Source of the DNA: Rohdeia sp044358925
GTDB taxonomy: Bacteria > Planctomycetota > UBA1135 > GCA-002686595
DNA: 11,443 nt
NCBI GenBank assembly: GCA_044358925.1
Contig: JBIKNC010000139.1
Location: forward strand, 1 to 11,443
Direction: 5' to 3'
Made by a program: the position numbers and the translations under genes. Of this stretch, positions 1 to 6,592 are shown piece after piece (position 1 is the stretch's first letter; the number at the start of each line of letters is the position of its first letter). The notes beneath the pieces were generated by a model that saw only the letters and a list, made by a program, of their open reading frames with translations, was not told the DNA's origin and searched no databases.

Positions 1-291
1 GAAGAAGAAGTCACCGCGTTCGTCGCCGTCCCAGACGAGTCCGCACTTCGTGAACACGAGCGGCCGACGCGCGGCGCGTGCGAGCGAGGCGCCGCACAGC
101 TCTTCCGAGTGACCGAAGCCGTAGATCGGAGCCGTGTCGACGGCTGGCAGCGCTCCGGCGAACGCGGCATCGAGGGCAGCCTCTGCCGCTGCGTCGCGCC
201 GAGCGCCCCAATATCCGCCGCCCATCGCCCAGGCCCCGAAGACCACGAGCGGAGTTTCGAGACCGGAGCGACCGAGACGACGCGTGCGCAT
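1..291 (-). CDS. Aldo/keto reductase, N-terminal part (cut by window edge)
   Basis: This is the first 97 residues of an NADPH-dependent aldo/keto reductase, a cytoplasmic TIM-barrel oxidoreductase; the gene runs off the left edge with no stop. The opening MRTRRLGRSGLETPLVVFGA is the usual first strand and glycine-rich turn of the family, followed by WAMGGGYWG. Three of the four catalytic tetrad residues are visible in their normal settings: Asp52 and Tyr57 in DTAPIYGFGHSEE and Lys82 in VFTKCG; the His would lie beyond the edge. The start is the ATG at 291, chosen because the family alignment begins there; no clear Shine-Dalgarno precedes it. A weak -10-like TACGAT lies at 305-300 with no matching -35. 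It is divergent from the vWA gene. The family is secure, the substrate cannot be told. Confidence 0.88.
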   Translation of the reverse strand, partial: MRTRRLGRSGLETPLVVFGAWAMGGGYWGARRDAAAEAALDAAFAGALPAVDTAPIYGFGHSEELCGASLARAARRPLVFTKCGLVWDGDERGDFFF

Positions 292-605
292 CGCCGCGCA
301 TCGTACGCGCGCGGCCCGCGCTCACGGCGGGGTTCGCCCGGTTGCGCAAGTTCCCGATGGTGAAGCAGTTGGAGAGCGCTGCCAGCGCCCGAGCGACGCG
401 GGGCCGGAGTCGCTTCGGGCCCAACGAGAGCGGCTCGCTCGACACGGCAGCTCGGTGTCCGAAGCGATTCAGCGCACGGCGCTCCCATGAGCGAGTGGTA
501 TCTTCCTCGACTGGGGCGGGCTCGATGCGAGCCGTCCTCCTCCATTCGTCCGACCCACCTCAACCGCCTTCTGGACGGGTGAGTCGTTTCCTCGGTGACC
601 TCACG
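292..605. other. Divergent intergenic region between the reductase and the vWA gene
   Basis: This stretch of 314 bases separates two divergently transcribed genes and should hold both promoters. Open frames cross it on both strands, but their translations are arginine-rich and look like nothing known, which is normal for GC-rich non-coding DNA. I see only short inverted repeats (for example GCGCT-GCC-AGCGC near 377-389) and one A/T-richer spot, TATCTT at 500-505, without a convincing -35 partner. I cannot assign a promoter or operator. Confidence 0.5.
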
Positions 606-2063
606 ATGACTGCAAACCAACTCCCGTTCTTCCGCTCGACGGGGCTCGCCGCTGCGGCGATTCTCGCGACGGGTTCGTTGGGCCTGGCCCAGAACCCCAA
701 CTCCGGCGCCACCACCACGGCTCAAGAACTCACCACCGAACTCTTCTGCACGGAAGTGGTCGACGAAGGCGAGGAAGCCTTCCTCGTCTCGGTGAAGGGC
801 TCGCTCGGCCCCCCGCAAACTCTCAAGTTCAACGTCTGCCTCGTGATCGACATCTCGACCACGATGGGAGCGAGCGACCTCCTCGGCGCACCGGTGGGTG
901 ACGCCAACGGCGACGGTCAGGCGAACACGCGTCTCGACGCGGCCATCTTCGGCCTCGAGGCGCTGATCACCTCGCTCTCGGGCACGCCGAACATCGACTT
1001 CTCGCTGGTCGCGTACGCCCAAGACTCCGCGATCCTCGACCTGAGCCCGGCTGCGGGCCAGCAGAGCTGGATCTCGAACGTCAACCAAGACCTCGACAAC
1101 AACGGTGTCGCGGACATTCGCGACGTCCTTCGTTCGCTCGACACGGGCGGTCTCGGCACGACGAACGTCGGCAAGTTCACGTCGTACGACTGGGCGCCGG
1201 GAACCGACTACACGGAAGCGCTCACGCGCATGAACGAGGCGTTCGCGCAACTCGTTCTCGATCCGAACGAGACCAACATCGCGTACTTCATCTCCGACGG
1301 TCTTCCGAACCAACCCCCCCCGTTCGACGCCCCGGGCGGTCCGCTCGCACAAGCGGTCCTCGCGGGAACGACGATCAACACGTACGGCGTCGGCCCGGAC
1401 GTCGCGAACATCTGCAGCCCGGGCGAACCGCTGGACAAGATCGCCACGCAGTCCGGCGGCACGTGCAACGCCATCGTCGACCCGAGTGACCTCGTCGACG
1501 TGCTCGGTCAAGCCGGTTCGACCCAGATCACGAAGGTCGAGCTGTGTGTCAACGGCAACCTGGTCGCGACGCAAGTCGGACCCGACCCGATGATGCTGAC
1601 GCTTGCGAATACCGACATCTTCGCGCTGCTCCAGCTCGGCAACAACCTCATCGAAGGCAAGACGACGACGGCCGACGGCACCGTGGTCGTTGCGAGCAAG
1701 AACGTCGACAAGACGGCGTGCCTCCTGATGGTCGGCTTGTGGCCGGCTCAGATCCACCTCGGCTCGACCGACTACATCTACGTCGACCACGCCATGATGT
1801 TCAACGTGACCGAGGCCGAGACGCCGACGTTCACGGTTCCGAACATCCCGTCGCTGATCGGCATGGAGATCTACATGCAGGTCGGCATGCACAACGCGTA
1901 TGCCTTCCCGGCGAACGAGATCCAGATGTCGAACGCCATCAAACTGACCATCGGTCAGGGTTGGTCGGTGTACGGCGGAGCAACGGGCATCTGGCACTGG
2001 ATCGACGGTTCGATCCAACCGGGCCACAGCTTCAAGCCGCGCTTCGACGTGCTGGCCATGTGA
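606..2063 (+). CDS. Secreted vWA-domain protein with calcium-loop insertions
   Basis: The 485-residue protein starts with a Sec-type signal peptide (residues 1 to about 28, core GLAAAAILATGSLGLA, likely cut after LAQ). A von Willebrand factor A domain spans about 75-300. Its metal site (MIDAS) is readable: DISTT at 82-86, a T-type variant of DxSxS; Thr200 in GTDYTEAL; and Asp231 in YFISDGLPN. Two EF-hand-like loops are embedded in the domain, DANGDGQANTRLD (99-111) and DLDNNGVADI (162-171). Six cysteines (48, 78, 270, 287, 314, 372) would allow disulfides. Residues about 305-485 form a second, beta-rich part ending near the stop. The ATG at 606 is chosen because it gives a proper signal peptide and has GGTGA 7 bases upstream; the open frame reaches back to 78 without coding character, and an in-frame ATG at 525 gives no leader. 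The probable role is metal-dependent adhesion or surface binding; the ligand is unknown. Confidence 0.88.
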   Translation: MTANQLPFFRSTGLAAAAILATGSLGLAQNPNSGATTTAQELTTELFCTEVVDEGEEAFLVSVKGSLGPPQTLKFNVCLVIDISTTMGASDLLGAPVGDANGDGQANTRLDAAIFGLEALITSLSGTPNIDFSLVAYAQDSAILDLSPAAGQQSWISNVNQDLDNNGVADIRDVLRSLDTGGLGTTNVGKFTSYDWAPGTDYTEALTRMNEAFAQLVLDPNETNIAYFISDGLPNQPPPFDAPGGPLAQAVLAGTTINTYGVGPDVANICSPGEPLDKIATQSGGTCNAIVDPSDLVDVLGQAGSTQITKVELCVNGNLVATQVGPDPMMLTLANTDIFALLQLGNNLIEGKTTTADGTVVVASKNVDKTACLLMVGLWPAQIHLGSTDYIYVDHAMMFNVTEAETPTFTVPNIPSLIGMEIYMQVGMHNAYAFPANEIQMSNAIKLTIGQGWSVYGGATGIWHWIDGSIQPGHSFKPRFDVLAM

Positions 2064-2072
2064 GCGCGACGT

Positions 2073-2094
2073 GGTGCGGGCACGCTGCCGCACC
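2073..2094 (+). terminator. Small hairpin just after the vWA gene
   Basis: GGTGCGG (2073-2079) and CCGCACC (2088-2094) form a perfect 7-bp stem with an 8-base loop, starting 9 bases after the vWA stop. It stands directly in front of the much larger hairpin at 2109-2145. It may help transcription stop or protect the 3' end of the mRNA. No T-run follows. It is short enough to occur by chance in DNA this GC-rich. Confidence 0.35.
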
Positions 2095-2108
2095 GCCGCC
2101 TTTCGAAC

Positions 2109-2145
2109 AGCGGCCCGCTCCCCGTTCACCGGGGAGCGGGCCGCT
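2109..2145. terminator. Strong hairpin between convergent genes, probable bidirectional terminator
   Basis: A perfect 16-bp inverted repeat has arms 2109-2124 and 2130-2145 and a 5-base loop TTCAC. It lies 45 bases past the vWA stop and 28 bases past the stop of the convergent glycosyltransferase gene, the usual place for a terminator shared by two converging transcripts. Neither strand has a real T-tract after the stem, so it is not a textbook intrinsic terminator. It may work by stem strength alone, with Rho, or as an mRNA end stabiliser. Confidence 0.7.
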
Positions 2146-2173
2146 CTCGTTGGATGCAGACTCGGTCGCGCTC

Positions 2174-3106
2174 TCACCAGAGCGGACTGGCGCCGGGCCG
2201 CAAGTACTCGGCGCGCACGCGACGCCCACGGATGCCGTGCCAGTGGCCGAGCCACTTGGCGAGCGCGCCGCGCCAACGACCGCTCGCCACTCCGGCGAGC
2301 ACGAGCAGCGGCACCGGTGCGACGTCGAAGACGAACCAGCCGATCCAGCGCACGACGCTGCCGTGTCGCCGCAGGAACCAGACGCTGTTGACGGCCATCA
2401 TGTACTTGCGGCGCGGGTTGTAGCCGCCGCCCGTCGTGTGGTGGGCGTCGTGGCGGCAGAGCGCACTCCCGACATGGCGCACGCGCCAGCCTGCGGCGCG
2501 CGCGCGCAAGCAGAAGTCGACGTCCTCGTGGTAGGCGAAGAGTTCGGCATCGAGCGCCCCCTGTGCCTCGACCAGTTCGCGGCGGATCAACATCGCGCAG
2601 CCGGGCACGTAGTCGACGTCGCGCTCCCCACGATCCGACGCGGCGACTTCGCGGCCGTGTCCGACGAGCTGCGACAGATTCGTGCGCCAAGTCATGCGAC
2701 CTCCGGCCGCCCAGACGCGCGAACCCGCCAGGCCCGCGAGCACCAGCGGACCGCACACACCGATGTGTGGGTCGGACGCCAGGGCCGCGATCAGACGTTC
2801 GAGGCAGCCGGGTTCGAGGACGGCGTCGTTGTTGAGGAGGAGCACCGCGGCTGCACCGGCTTCGAGCGCGTGCACGAGGCCGCGATTGCTCGCCTCGCCG
2901 AAGCCGCGGTTGGCGCCGTTCGCGAGTGCGACGACGCGCGGGTGCGCCGCTCGCACGGCTTCGAACGAGCCATCGGTCGAGCCGTTGTCGACGAAGACCA
3001 CGTGCTCCGGCGGGACGCCCTGATCGAGCACGCTCGCGACGGCGCGCAGGTTCGCGTCGCCGCCGTCGAAGTTGACGACGACGACCCAGACGTCATCCGT
3101 CGTCAT
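2174..3106 (-). CDS. Family 2 glycosyltransferase (rhamnosyltransferase-like)
   Basis: The 310-residue protein is a GT-A fold inverting glycosyltransferase of family 2, which transfers a sugar from an activated nucleotide donor, typically for cell-surface polysaccharide. Motifs in order: VVVVNFDGGDANL (8-20) at the first strand; VDNGSTDGS (39-47) for nucleotide binding; ANRGFGEASNRG (65-76); LLLNNDAVLEPG (89-100), where NND replaces the DxD metal motif, as is common in this subgroup; YVPGCAMLIRR (166-176); and HEDVDFCLRARAAGW (193-207) with the likely catalytic acid pair. A hydrophobic stretch at about 251-275 may hold it to the membrane. The ATG at 3106 overlaps the xseA stop by one base (TGATG), with GAGG at 3120-3117; an in-frame GTG at 3109 is possible. 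It is last in the operon. Donor and acceptor cannot be told from sequence. Confidence 0.9.
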   Translation of the reverse strand: MTTDDVWVVVVNFDGGDANLRAVASVLDQGVPPEHVVFVDNGSTDGSFEAVRAAHPRVVALANGANRGFGEASNRGLVHALEAGAAAVLLLNNDAVLEPGCLERLIAALASDPHIGVCGPLVLAGLAGSRVWAAGGRMTWRTNLSQLVGHGREVAASDRGERDVDYVPGCAMLIRRELVEAQGALDAELFAYHEDVDFCLRARAAGWRVRHVGSALCRHDAHHTTGGGYNPRRKYMMAVNSVWFLRRHGSVVRWIGWFVFDVAPVPLLVLAGVASGRWRGALAKWLGHWHGIRGRRVRAEYLRPGASPLW

Positions 3107-4485
3107 CACTCGCGGACCTCATGCCCTCGAGCGATGGACTCGATCGTCCCGTTCGCGACGCGCGTCGAAAGGAGCGCTCCCACCGGCACCGCACTCGCAT
3201 CGACGATCGCGCGACCGTCGACCGTCGTGACGGAATAACCGCGCGCCAGGACTCGCAAGGGCGAGATCGCGTCGAGCGTCGCCGCGCGCACCGCGAGGGT
3301 GCTCTCGCGCCGCTCGAGCGCACGCACGAGTGCCGCGCTCGCGCGCTGGCCGCACGCCGCGGTGCGGGCGATGAACTGTTCGAGCACGACGTTCGGCGCA
3401 CGCTCCTGCAGCGCGCCGCGAACGCGTGCGAGGCGCCGTTCGCGATCGGCGATGCGCGTCGCGAGCGTGTGCCCGAGCCGCGACCGCAAGTTCGCGAGCC
3501 GCTGGACGCGCATCTCGAGCAACCGCTCGGGGCGCGTGATCGCCGCCGACCGTGCGATGCGTTCGAGGCGCATGGTGCGCTGGTCGAGAGCCGTGTACAG
3601 CGCTCGGTCGAGGTGCGCACGCGCGCGTTCGAGTCGTTGCACGAGAGCGTCGCGCTCCGGAAAGACGATCGACGCCGCGTCCGTCGGAGTGTGCGCGCGC
3701 ACGTCGGCGACGAAGTCGCTGATCGTCGTGTCGGTCTCGTGCCCGACGGCCGAGACGACAGGAACCGGACACTCCCAGATGGCGCGGGCCACGGCCTCTT
3801 CGTTGAAGGCCCACAGGTCTTCGAGCGAACCGCCGCCGCGGCCGACGACGATCACGTCGACACCGGTCGCCGCGAGATCGGCGATGGAACGCGCAATGGC
3901 GTCGGCGGCCCCCGGGCCTTGAACGGGAGCGTGACAGAGCGTCACCGGGAACCCCGGCCAACGCAGCGAACGCGTGCGCAGGATGTCGCGCAAGGCAGCG
4001 CCGTCGCGACTGGTGACGATGCCCACGCATCGCGCGAGCCGCGGGAGCGGGCGTTTGCGTGCGAACCAGCCGCGCGCCTCGAGAGAGCGCTTCAGTTCGA
4101 CGAAGCGCGCCAGCAGTTCACCAGCGCCGACCGGCACGATGCGCTCGACGACGAAGCTGTACGTCCCGCGCGGCGCGTAGACGTCGAGTCGACCGTGCAC
4201 ACGCACCTTCGCACCGTCCGCGAGGTGCGGCGGCACGGCGCGCGCGAGCGCCGAACGCCAGACGACACACGCGACGATCGCGCCGGGCTCCTTGAGTTCG
4301 AAGTAGAGGTGGCCCGACGACGCGCGCTTCGGCGGTCCGAGCTCCCCTTCGACGACGAGCGGCCCGAGGTCGGCGAGGCGACCCGCGATGCGACGAGTCA
4401 GATCGGCGACCGAGAGCACAGCCGCCTCGCTCTCGCGGGCAGGTGCAGCGAAGTCTCCGAAGTCGTGTTGCTGCGCGGGCGTCAC
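3106..4485 (-). CDS. xseA: Exodeoxyribonuclease VII large subunit
   Basis: XseA forms exonuclease VII together with several XseB subunits and degrades single-stranded DNA from both ends into oligonucleotides in repair and recombination. The protein has 459 residues, close to the usual size. An N-terminal OB-fold DNA-binding domain (about 22-117) holds VEGELGPPKRASSGHLYFEL. The catalytic domain has VGIVTSRDGAALRDIL (154-169), the signature GRGGGSLEDLWAFNEE (215-230) and SAVGHETDTTISDFVADVRA (245-264) followed by TPTDAA. A long helical part (about 275-400) precedes the conserved end SPLRVLARGYSV (408-419). The start is the GTG at 4485: it overlaps the upstream stop as GTGA, has GGGAG 10 bases ahead, and gives the family length; the frame extends to 4893 only as shadow. 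XseB, often next to XseA, is not in the window. Confidence 0.95.
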   Translation of the reverse strand: MTPAQQHDFGDFAAPARESEAAVLSVADLTRRIAGRLADLGPLVVEGELGPPKRASSGHLYFELKEPGAIVACVVWRSALARAVPPHLADGAKVRVHGRLDVYAPRGTYSFVVERIVPVGAGELLARFVELKRSLEARGWFARKRPLPRLARCVGIVTSRDGAALRDILRTRSLRWPGFPVTLCHAPVQGPGAADAIARSIADLAATGVDVIVVGRGGGSLEDLWAFNEEAVARAIWECPVPVVSAVGHETDTTISDFVADVRAHTPTDAASIVFPERDALVQRLERARAHLDRALYTALDQRTMRLERIARSAAITRPERLLEMRVQRLANLRSRLGHTLATRIADRERRLARVRGALQERAPNVVLEQFIARTAACGQRASAALVRALERRESTLAVRAATLDAISPLRVLARGYSVTTVDGRAIVDASAVPVGALLSTRVANGTIESIARGHEVRE

Positions 4486-5657
4486 GAGCCGCCCGCTCCC
4501 CGCCCGGCCGGCGAAGACTCCGGCGCGCTCTCGCGCGCGGGCGGCGGCACGGTGGCGTCGACGACCGGCACGTGTGCTTCGCGCCAACGCGCCGGATCGG
4601 CGCCGCCGAGGACCACGCGCATGCGCCCATCGAGGAACGGCGCCCGTGACTCTCCGCGCAACGTCAAGCCGTCGCGCAGGACGAGGCGCACGTGGTCGAC
4701 GTGCAGCTCGATCGAAAGGCCGTCCGCGAGCAGCCGACGCACTTCGCGACCGCTCTCGTCGACGACCGACAGCTCGACGTCGCGCAGCTCTCCGTCGACC
4801 ACGCCGCCGAGCCACACGAGGCGGTGTTCGTGCGCACCACGCGCATCGTGGAGAAGTCGATCGAGCGTCAGCACGAGCTGCGGACGCGACCACTGACCGT
4901 CGTCGACGATGCGATCGACGAAGGCGGGGTCGAAGAGTTCAGGGCAGTCGTCGATGAACGGTTTGGGATCGACGTGCCGCAAGGGAACGCGATAGACGCC
5001 GCCCTCGAACGGTCGCTCGGAAGCGCCTTCGCGGTGCCGACCGTCCGTGAACACGAGCGTCAGGCAGTGGCCGGTTCGACTGGCCTCGAGATGCAGACGT
5101 TGCGCGGCGAGGCTGCCGCTCAGCACACCGCGATGATCCACCAGGCGAACGACGACCGGACCCGTGCCGAAGTACGGCGCATCGCCGATCCTCGCGTCGG
5201 CCGACAGAACACCGGCATCGAACAACTCGAAGCCGTCGAAGCCCTCGACGCGCAGAAGTGCGTTGAGTTTGCGGCGTACGCCGTCGGCACGCGTCGTGCG
5301 CTCGTCCACGAGCGCCGCGACTTCGCGATCGACGCGCTCGTTCTCGGCTCGCTCCGAGTGCTGCTGAGCGAGATCGAGCGCGAGCACTCGAGCCATCTCC
5401 GCAGACGCGTCGGCAGCGACCGACCCGAGTTCCGCGTGGAAGTCGCGCCAAGCCAACTCGCGCTCGAGCCAACGCGTCTCGAGGCGTACGAGTTCGGATT
5501 CGAGTGCAAGCGAGCGCGCACGCTCTTCGCGCAGTCGCTCGCGCAAGCGTGCGTTCTCGGCGCGCAGTCGCTCCACGTCGACGGGCGAACCGGTGCGAGT
5601 GTCCGCGACGATCGTCGACATCAGGCAGAACGCGACGAGCACGACTGAATTGCGCAT
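4482..5657 (-). CDS. Exported coiled-coil protein of unknown function
   Basis: I do not recognise this 391-residue protein. Residues 1-18 (core SVVLVAFCLMSTIVA) look like a signal peptide or membrane anchor. Residues about 27-75 are a charged heptad-rich helix with the repeating pattern LRAENARLRERLREE, a likely coiled coil, and 95-135 is also helical and charged. From about 137 it changes to beta-rich sequence without cysteine pairs or known catalytic motifs (GPVVVRLVDHRGVLSG, then LTLVFTDGRHREG). Residues about 370-391 are a low-complexity Pro/Ser/Gly tail. The start is uncertain by two codons: the ATG at 5657 or the GTG at 5663, which sits better relative to the GAGGAGGAG at 5682-5674. It lies 13 bases after the membrane-protein gene and overlaps xseA by four bases, so it is surely co-expressed with both. 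Confidence 0.75.
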   Translation of the reverse strand: MRNSVVLVAFCLMSTIVADTRTGSPVDVERLRAENARLRERLREERARSLALESELVRLETRWLERELAWRDFHAELGSVAADASAEMARVLALDLAQQHSERAENERVDREVAALVDERTTRADGVRRKLNALLRVEGFDGFELFDAGVLSADARIGDAPYFGTGPVVVRLVDHRGVLSGSLAAQRLHLEASRTGHCLTLVFTDGRHREGASERPFEGGVYRVPLRHVDPKPFIDDCPELFDPAFVDRIVDDGQWSRPQLVLTLDRLLHDARGAHEHRLVWLGGVVDGELRDVELSVVDESGREVRRLLADGLSIELHVDHVRLVLRDGLTLRGESRAPFLDGRMRVVLGGADPARWREAHVPVVDATVPPPARESAPESSPAGRGAGGS

Positions 5658-5670
5658 CTGCACGCGACGC

Positions 5671-6393
5671 TCACTCCTCCTCGGACGTCGACGCCTTGCT
5701 CGCGACACTCGCCGGCAGGCGCGCGCCGCCTTCTTCGCTCTCGCTCAACCCGATCGAAAGAGGCGTCCCGTCGATCGCCAAGCCGACGAGCTCCGCGCCC
5801 GCGCCCGGCAGTCGGCCCCACTGCACGAACTGCAGCGACGTACCCTGTGCGATCTCACCGTCGGGCGGCCGGAAGAGGACGAGCAGCGGATCACCTGCCA
5901 CGTCCGGCGTGAACTCGAGCGCACGTGTCGCGGGGCCTTCGCGGTCGATCACGTGAGGCGCGGCTGCGGTGACCACGCACAGGGCGGGCCAGGTCGTCGC
6001 CTCGTTCGCGTCGCCGTCCGTCACGGGGCTCTTCGACTCACGACCACCTCGCCGCGCCACTTCGCAGCGCCAGGCCTCACCGGTCCCCAATCCGAAGCGG
6101 CGCGCGAGCGCTTCCCGATCGAAGGCCTGACGCTGTTCGTCGGCTTGGAGCCGACTGACGCGCACGTCGAGGCGGCTGCCATCGGCCAACGGCACCTGTG
6201 CCGCCCACACGGCGGTGCGCAGTTCTTCGTCGGCGTGTGTCGTTCGAGCCGGAGGCGCTTCGGTGCGCGGCGGCGACGTGACCCACAGTCCGATCGACAC
6301 CGCGCTGAGCACGGGCAACAGCAGTACGGCCGATCCGAGACCGTTCAACGGTCGCTCCGGTCCGTGCGCGTCCATCTCGTGCAGTTTGGGCAT
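5671..6393 (-). CDS. Single-pass membrane protein of unknown function
   Basis: I do not recognise this protein of about 240 residues. A short cytoplasmic N-terminus is followed by one hydrophobic segment (about 18-39, LGSAVLLLPVLSAVSIGLWV), then a Pro/Thr/Arg linker (40-53) and an outer domain of about 185 residues with mixed strands and helices, for example VRVSRLQADEQRQAFDREAL and PATRALEFTPDVAGDPLLVL. Two cysteines (110, 139) could pair. The end is acidic (SEEE). It is the first gene of a four-gene operon with the coiled-coil protein, xseA and the glycosyltransferase. The start is unsure: the ATG at 6393 is chosen because the 15 codons before it include rare AGA, GGA, CGA and ACA; the ATG at 6438, with GGGGAG 12 bases upstream, and the ATG at 6375 are alternatives. 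Confidence 0.7.
   Translation of the reverse strand: MPKLHEMDAHGPERPLNGLGSAVLLLPVLSAVSIGLWVTSPPRTEAPPARTTHADEELRTAVWAAQVPLADGSRLDVRVSRLQADEQRQAFDREALARRFGLGTGEAWRCEVARRGGRESKSPVTDGDANEATTWPALCVVTAAAPHVIDREGPATRALEFTPDVAGDPLLVLFRPPDGEIAQGTSLQFVQWGRLPGAGAELVGLAIDGTPLSIGLSESEEGGARLPASVASKASTSEEE
5674..5682 (-). promoter_or_regulatory. Purine-rich Shine-Dalgarno inside the end of the upstream gene
   Basis: GAGGAGGAG encodes the last three Glu codons of the membrane protein and at the same time reads as a strong ribosome binding site for the coiled-coil gene. Its last GGAG is 10 bases from the GTG at 5663 and 16 bases from the ATG at 5657. The spacing favours the GTG start, while the codon type favours the ATG. 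It suggests that the acidic C-terminus is partly fixed by the need to start the next gene. Confidence 0.5.
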
Positions 6394-6521
6394 CGGGCGT
6401 GTCCCGCGACGCGGGCTCACCTCTCGTCTTCCGCTCATCCTCGCACGCCGCTCCCCTGCGACGCGCTCGTGCTGCGCTCCCTCGTCGAACAGTCTCGCTG
6501 CACCATCGCGCCACTCGTGGA

Positions 6522-6564
6522 AGCGGTCCGCGGCCAGGTGCCCAGCACCCCGCCGCGGACCGCT
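6522..6564 (-). terminator. Large two-part hairpin after the HEAT-repeat gene
   Basis: Arms 6522-6534 and 6552-6564 form a perfect 13-bp stem. Inside it, after a 2x2 internal loop, GGTGC (6537-6541) and GCACC (6545-6549) form a second 5-bp stem with a 3-base loop. The hairpin begins 28 bases after the stop of the HEAT-repeat gene, so it most likely ends that transcript before the operon that starts near 6393. No T-tract follows the stem on the minus strand. Confidence 0.65.
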
Positions 6565-6592
6565 CGTCCGCCGTCAGGCGCGACCGTCCGGA

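Noticed and set aside
78..605. N-terminal extension of the vWA gene from 78 or from the ATG at 525
   Set aside because: The extension is Arg/Pro-rich, overlaps the reductase gene and would bury the signal peptide that begins at 606.
4486..4893. N-terminal extension of xseA to 4893
   Set aside because: The added part is a shadow of the coiled-coil gene; the GTG at 4485 gives the normal family length and a GTGA overlap.
3121..4896. Plus-strand open frame of 591 codons opposite xseA and the coiled-coil gene
   Set aside because: Its translation is rich in Arg, Asp and Glu with no domain pattern, and the opposite strand encodes an unmistakable XseA. Long antisense frames are expected at this base composition.
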